Shown: piece after piece, positions 6,384-7,890 of the stretch
Numbering within the stretch: position 1 is the stretch's first letter
Layout: every line of letters begins with the position of its first letter
Origin: an uncultured Pelagibacteraceae bacterium
Lineage (GTDB): Bacteria > Pseudomonadota > Alphaproteobacteria > Pelagibacterales > Pelagibacteraceae
Direction: 5' to 3'
Assembly: GCA_902597695.1 (NCBI GenBank)
Contig: CACJYH010000025.1
Span: 1 to 7,890 of the forward strand
DNA length: 7,890 nucleotides
Program-made: the position numbers and the translations under genes
The notes under the pieces: generated by a model
Told to the model about the DNA's origin: nothing
Database searches by the model: none
Seen by the model: only the letters and a program-made list of their open reading frames with translations

Positions 6384-7372
6384 GGATATAATTCACGCAA
6401 ACGATCTTTAATTGAGTCAATGTCCTCAAGTTCACCATGACCCAGGGCATAGTTACAATTAAAGCATGGTGACTCTTTTTCAATATTTCCCTCAATATGA
6501 TCCTTTCTTAACAAATTTGCTTGTTTATTCCACAGCTTGTCTAAAGACTCATTTTTAACGTTTCCTACTACCAATTTATGACTCCAATCGACACAACATG
6601 GTGTTACATCTCCATTAAAAAGAACTGTTAATCTTGAAAAAGGTTGAGAACAAATTTTTTTATAGTAGTAGTCTTTTCCGTGCAATGATTTGTCCTTATT
6701 TTTTCCTAATTTTAAATCTTTTTGATCACTATCGGACCATCCATGTAAATAATTTATCTTAGCTTCGTCAGCATAAGGTTCAAAAGTTTTTTTGAAAAAT
6801 AATTCATCTTCTTTGCTGAGATCAACATTCAAGATTTTTGCTGTCACATGAACATTTGAATTAAGTTTCTTTTTAATCTCCCAAAAATTTTTTACATTTT
6901 CAAAGATTTTTTTAAAATTTATTTTATTATTAGTAACTTTTAAATAACCCTCGTCATTTAAATGATAGATGGAGAATCTAATTTTTTTTAATCCAGCTTG
7001 AATTATTTTGGTAGAATTATCTGGTGTTAACGCAGATGCATTTGTTGTAATTTCTAATTGATCGGTAAGATTTTTTTTATTCAAAATATTAATCATCTCT
7101 GGTAAATTTTTATTTAATAATGGCTCTCCATCTTTAAAAAGGCTTATTTGAGCGGGTCTTTGTCCATATTTTTTAACCATGAAATCAAGATCATTTATAA
7201 TTTTTTCAAAAAGGTTAAGATCCATCATTCCTTTCGGTCTATTAACTTGAGTTAATAATTTATCATCACCGGTTGGGCAAAAAATACATTTAAAATTACA
7301 AACATTTGATGGGTCAATAAAAATAACTAAAGGTACATTCAGTGGCAAAACGTCTTTTATATGAACTGACAT
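6380..7372 (-). CDS. Radical SAM enzyme with SPASM-type C-terminal cluster domain
   Basis: This 330-residue protein begins with the radical SAM motif CxxxCxxC (Cys25, Cys29, Cys32 in SNVCNFKCIFCPTG), which holds the SAM-binding [4Fe-4S] cluster. LFKDGEPLLN at 78-87 is a variant of the GGEP motif, and EITTNAS at 107-113 and IRFSIYH at 131-137 are later barrel strands. The C-terminal part has Cys241, Cys259-Cys260 in NGDVTPCCVDWSH, the family's VGNV..ESLDKLWN motif, and Cys303-x2-Cys306, as expected for a SPASM/twitch-type auxiliary cluster. Related proteins modify sugars, amino acids or peptides, and many occur in surface-glycan islands. No peptide substrate gene was seen nearby. It is convergent with the aminotransferase and divergent from the adenylation gene. 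The ATG has no clear Shine-Dalgarno, but a well-spaced promoter lies just upstream. The specific reaction is unknown. Confidence 0.9.
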   Translation of the reverse strand: MSVHIKDVLPLNVPLVIFIDPSNVCNFKCIFCPTGDDKLLTQVNRPKGMMDLNLFEKIINDLDFMVKKYGQRPAQISLFKDGEPLLNKNLPEMINILNKKNLTDQLEITTNASALTPDNSTKIIQAGLKKIRFSIYHLNDEGYLKVTNNKINFKKIFENVKNFWEIKKKLNSNVHVTAKILNVDLSKEDELFFKKTFEPYADEAKINYLHGWSDSDQKDLKLGKNKDKSLHGKDYYYKKICSQPFSRLTVLFNGDVTPCCVDWSHKLVVGNVKNESLDKLWNKQANLLRKDHIEGNIEKESPCFNCNYALGHGELEDIDSIKDRLRELYP

Positions 7373-7408
7373 TGTGATTTTTTATCAAAGTTATATACTT
7401 TTTCAATT

Positions 7409-7437
7409 AGTATATCTTATTACTCAAATCAGTGTAC
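7409..7437 (-). promoter_or_regulatory. Candidate sigma-70-type promoter for the radical SAM gene
   Basis: On the minus strand, TTGAGT (7437-7432) is followed after exactly 17 bases by TATACT (7414-7409), close to the consensus -35 and -10 hexamers. Transcription would start near 7402, giving a leader of about 30 bases before the ATG at 7372. This is the best promoter match I found in the window. Confidence 0.5.
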
Positions 7438-7609
7438 TTAAATTAAATCAATATTTACCTAATTATTCAAAAAATATAACTAATTACATATCAATCTCTA
7501 AATTTTAAAATAATTGAAATTTCATTATTTATTTTGCAGAATGTATAAACCAATATAAAAATAGAACATTAAATAATATACGGGAAAATTTCACATAATT
7601 AAATCAGGA

Positions 7610-7890
7610 ATGTTAAAGGTTTTTTTCAATCAAATTTTATTTAATCTTAAGAATTCAAAAAAACCTTTTTATAGGCATAATAATGAAATCTACTCATATA
7701 AGTACGCTTATCTAAATTTGTTAAAATTAAATAATTATTTATATAAATTTAGAAATAAAAAGATAATATTATTTTCTGATAAATCTTTAGGTTATTATAT
7801 TTCAGTATTAGCAATTTTTCTTTCAGGGAACACCTGGATACAAATATCTCCGAACATACCTTTTGCAAAAATCAAGCAAATTATAAAATT
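7610..7890 (+). CDS. AMP-binding/amino-acid adenylation enzyme, N-terminal fragment (cut by right edge)
   Basis: An open frame runs from ATG at 7610 to the window end, 93 codons with no stop; an in-frame TAA at 7595-7597 limits upstream extension. The visible protein fits the start of an ANL-superfamily adenylation domain. EIYSYKYAYLNLLKLNNYL at about 26-44 matches the A1 region (ysY-x-eL). KIILFSDKSLGYYISVLAIF at about 51-70 matches the following strand and helix. LSGNTWIQISPNIPFAKIKQI at about 71-91 matches the A2 core (lkAG-x-yvPidp-x-P-x-Ri). Such enzymes activate an amino or other carboxylic acid as an acyl-AMP, often for loading on a carrier protein. The specificity residues lie beyond the edge, so substrate and any carrier or condensation domains cannot be seen. 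AGGA at 7606-7609 touches the ATG and is too close for a normal ribosome-binding site. Divergent from the radical SAM gene, it may begin another operon of the same island. Confidence 0.72.
   Translation, partial: MLKVFFNQILFNLKNSKKPFYRHNNEIYSYKYAYLNLLKLNNYLYKFRNKKIILFSDKSLGYYISVLAIFLSGNTWIQISPNIPFAKIKQIIK
7615..7668 (+). repeat. 12-bp inverted repeat just inside the adenylation gene start
   Basis: AAAGGTTTTTTT at 7615-7626 is the exact complement of AAAAAAACCTTT at 7657-7668, separated by 30 bases. In the mRNA this could fold back over codons 2-20. It may be only a by-product of Lys, Phe and Pro codons in AT-rich DNA. Confidence 0.35.

Noticed and set aside
1..7890. CRISPR array, tRNA, rRNA, insertion sequence or attachment site
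   Set aside because: No regularly spaced repeats, no tRNA-like cloverleaf, no transposase-like protein and no terminal repeats with target duplication were seen on reading both strands by eye.

Overview
The window is very AT-rich (roughly a quarter G+C by eye, not computed). Its proteins are rich in Lys, Asn and Ile, gene spacing inside operons is minimal, and Shine-Dalgarno sequences are weak. This fits a streamlined AT-rich marine bacterium such as SAR11/Pelagibacterales, in an accessory or hypervariable island rather than a core region. The taxon is an inference from composition and gene style; no marker gene is present.

Layout. On the left (1-2000, minus strand) a two-gene unit runs off the edge: a DUF4910-type M28-like zinc aminopeptidase homologue, followed 3 nt later by the first 228 codons of a LIC12162-family putative transferase that leaves the window at base 1. 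Both families are usually seen in surface-glycan islands. A gene-free stretch of about 615 bases (2001-2616) with several inverted repeats separates this unit from a divergent plus-strand operon (2617-6357). That operon has four tightly packed genes: a luciferase-like (LLM) flavin oxidoreductase, an unrecognised 378-residue protein overlapping it, a small Fe(II)/2-oxoglutarate oxygenase, and a fold-type IV (IlvE-like) PLP aminotransferase. A convergent minus-strand radical SAM/SPASM gene (6380-7372) meets the operon at a hairpin that contains both stop codons. A last plus-strand gene begins at 7610 and is cut by the right edge. Its 93 visible codons read as the N-terminus of an AMP-binding/amino-acid adenylation enzyme.

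How the genes may work together. A flavin monooxygenase, an iron oxygenase, an amino-acid aminotransferase, a radical SAM enzyme, an adenylating enzyme and an unknown protein together look like a small tailoring and activation pathway for an amino-acid-derived metabolite or a modified surface sugar. No substrate can be read from the sequence. The unknown protein at 3641-4777 sits in the middle of the operon and is the best candidate for new chemistry. The joint pathway is an inference from gene order.
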